NCBI GenBank assembly: GCA_049323795.1
Contig: JBMOOH010000045.1
Location: forward strand, 1-8,581
DNA: 8,581 nt
Reading direction: 5' to 3'
Source of the DNA: JAOADN01 sp049323795
GTDB lineage: Bacteria > Pseudomonadota > Alphaproteobacteria > Rhodobacterales > Rhodobacteraceae
A model generated the notes under the pieces. The model was given only the letters and a program-made list of their open reading frames with translations. It was not told the DNA's origin and ran no database searches. Each line of letters opens with the position of its first letter. Positions within the stretch are counted from its first letter, which is position 1. Position numbers and translations under genes: made by a program. Shown here piece by piece: positions 7,797 through 8,581 of the stretch.

Positions 7797-8456
7797 CTAT
7801 CCCGCGACCTTCGTGACGGGGATGCCGGGCGCGGTGCAGCCGTTCAGGACGGCGACGCGAACCTGGACTCCGCGACCTGGCGGTCGAGGGTGAGGCATCG
7901 CGCCGCCACCGGTTCGAGGCCGATGCCGAACCGCCATGAGGCGCTGACCCGGCAGTTTCGCTTCGCGGTCCTTCGGTTCACGCAATACATCTTCGTCTCG
8001 ACGGGGCTCCGGCGGTGGTGGCCGCTCCATCGTCGCCGGAGCGCGCGGCCGAGGTGTTTCGTTGCCCGCAGGGCCTCGTTGCGCGCGACGGCACCTGCGG
8101 TCTGTTCCTTCCAGGGCTTGCCGTTCCTGCGCGGCGGCATGACCGCTGCGGCCCCGCGCGCCGCGATGGCGTCGTGGCACTTGCGGGTGTCGCAGGCCCC
8201 GTCGGCGGTGACGCGGGCGACCTCCTGGCCAGGCGGGATCTGGTCGAGAAGTTCCGGCAGCATGGGCGCATCGCCCACATCGCTGCCGGTGAACTCGACC
8301 GCCCTGATCTCCAGCGTTTGCCCGTCGATCCCGGGGTGGATCTTGCGCCATACGCGATGTTTGGGACCGCCATGCTTGCGCGTTCGTCGGGAAAACGATC
8401 CCCCGGATCGTTTTCTGATCCTCCTCACTCCATTCTCCTTCCCCCTCCCCACCTGA
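7797..8456 (-). pseudogene. IS5-family transposase, frameshifted and truncated
   Basis: DDE transposase remnant. An intact reading frame over 7976-8380 encodes RKHGGPKHRVWRKI, TLEIRAVEFTGSDVGDAPML, VTADGACDTRK, PPRRNGKPWK, RWSGHHRR and VETKMYCV, all standard for IS5-family enzymes. The second catalytic Asp (TADGA) and the Glu (VETKM) are visible; the first Asp (LIDST in relatives) is lost at the left junction. Toward the C terminus the reading frame jumps: LPGQRLMA (7932-7955) is in a second frame, LDRQVAE (7868-7888) in the first again, and VQVRVAVLNG...GIPVTKVAG ending at TAG 7797 in the second. Upstream, GEGEW-like codons (about 8433-8447) are in yet another frame, separated from RKHGG by a palindromic insert. 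The protein cannot be made. Confidence 0.85.
8391..8415. repeat. Palindromic insert inside the IS5-family transposase remnant
   Basis: GAAAACGATCC (8391-8401) and GGATCGTTTTC (8405-8415) are perfect 11-bp inverted arms around a CCC loop. They sit in about 45 extra bases (roughly 8383-8428) that separate the GEGEW and RKHGG motifs, which are nearly adjacent in intact IS5-family transposases. The base composition differs from the surrounding GC-rich gene. It looks like a small mobile palindrome of the REP type that landed in the transposase, but no second copy is visible in the window. Confidence 0.75.
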
Positions 8457-8581
8457 TGCTGTCCCTGAGCGTGGTGTAGGTTCTGGGTGAGGCGGTCACC
8501 GGCGATGTTCCGGTAGGGTCTGGTTGCTGACACCGACCTGGACCGGAGATTCCACCGATGACCACCGACATGATGAACCTG
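8457..8581 (+). mobile_element. Left end of an IS256-family insertion sequence (partial)
   Basis: From about 8457 the sequence no longer fits the IS5-like transposase; it forms a 100-base leader (starting TGCTGTCCCTGAGCGTGGTG) before a transposase start at 8558 and then leaves the window. The length and the following MTTDMMNL start fit an IS256 (mutator-type) element. The border and terminal repeat are inferred, since the right end is not available for pairing. Confidence 0.6.
8558..8581 (+). CDS. IS256-family transposase, N-terminal 8 codons (runs off window)
   Basis: Only MTTDMMNL is visible. This is the characteristic beginning of a group of IS256-family DDE transposases common in Rhodobacterales (they continue with a leucine- and acid-rich helix about LLREMI...). 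The ATG has a good ribosome site, GGAGA at 8545-8549, 8 bases upstream. The element lies head-on against the IS5-family remnant and its leader begins at about 8457. Eight residues are few, so the family call rests on recognition of the start plus the IS-like context; whether the gene is intact cannot be told. Confidence 0.6.

Larger units (their letters stand above)
7743..8456 (-). mobile_element. Truncated IS5-family insertion sequence
   Basis: The right terminal repeat, the 3' end and most of the catalytic domain of an IS5-family transposase are present on the minus strand. The 5' part of the transposase and the left terminal repeat are missing: near 8456 the IS5-like sequence gives way to the leader of an IS256-family element. 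The element is dead because the gene is frameshifted and lacks its N-terminal third. The exact left border is uncertain by a few bases. Confidence 0.75.

Noticed and set aside
7890..8456. A 188-codon plus-strand frame opposite the IS5 transposase remnant
   Set aside because: No motifs; the minus strand encodes clear IS5-family transposase segments here.

Overview
The window is GC-rich throughout (GC-ending codons, GTG start on one gene, near-zero intergenic spacing) and looks like an alphaproteobacterium of the Rhodobacterales (Rhodobacter / Paracoccus type). The gene families support this: an fds-type NAD-linked formate dehydrogenase whose alpha subunit matches the Rhodobacter capsulatus enzyme in length and active-site spacing, an alphaproteobacterial-style glpD-glpK pair, and insertion sequence remnants typical of that group. 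This assignment is by recognition, not by database search.

Layout. (1) Positions 1-116 are a very GC-rich leader with strong inverted repeats; fdsG and fdsB would be expected upstream, outside the window. (2) Positions 117-4019, plus strand: fdsA, then fdhD (fdsC-like sulfurtransferase/chaperone) overlapping it by one base, then fdsD overlapping fdhD by 11 bases. This is the distal part of a formate dehydrogenase operon that oxidises formate to CO2 and reduces NAD+. (3) Positions 4020-4080 hold a hairpin between two convergent operons. (4) Positions 4081-7186, minus strand: glpD followed after 10 bases by glpK, the two steps that turn glycerol into dihydroxyacetone phosphate. A good sigma70-type promoter and helically phased TTTCG repeats, which look like a GlpR (DeoR family) operator, lie just upstream of glpD at 7213-7278. 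(5) Positions 7279-8581 are a decayed mobile region: an unrecognised stretch, a C-terminal fragment of a plasmid-type ParB-like protein (minus), a frameshifted and truncated IS5-family element (minus) carrying a short palindromic insert, and the left end of an IS256-family element whose transposase starts at 8558 and runs off the window.

Together the two operons are ordinary accessory carbon and energy genes (formate oxidation, glycerol use). I found no convincing new multi-gene system. The observations most worth a second look are the mutually exclusive hairpins before fdsA, the 12-bp in-frame repeat expansion and altered allosteric loop in GlpK, the phased glp operator, and the nested IS junctions that cut through a partition-gene remnant.
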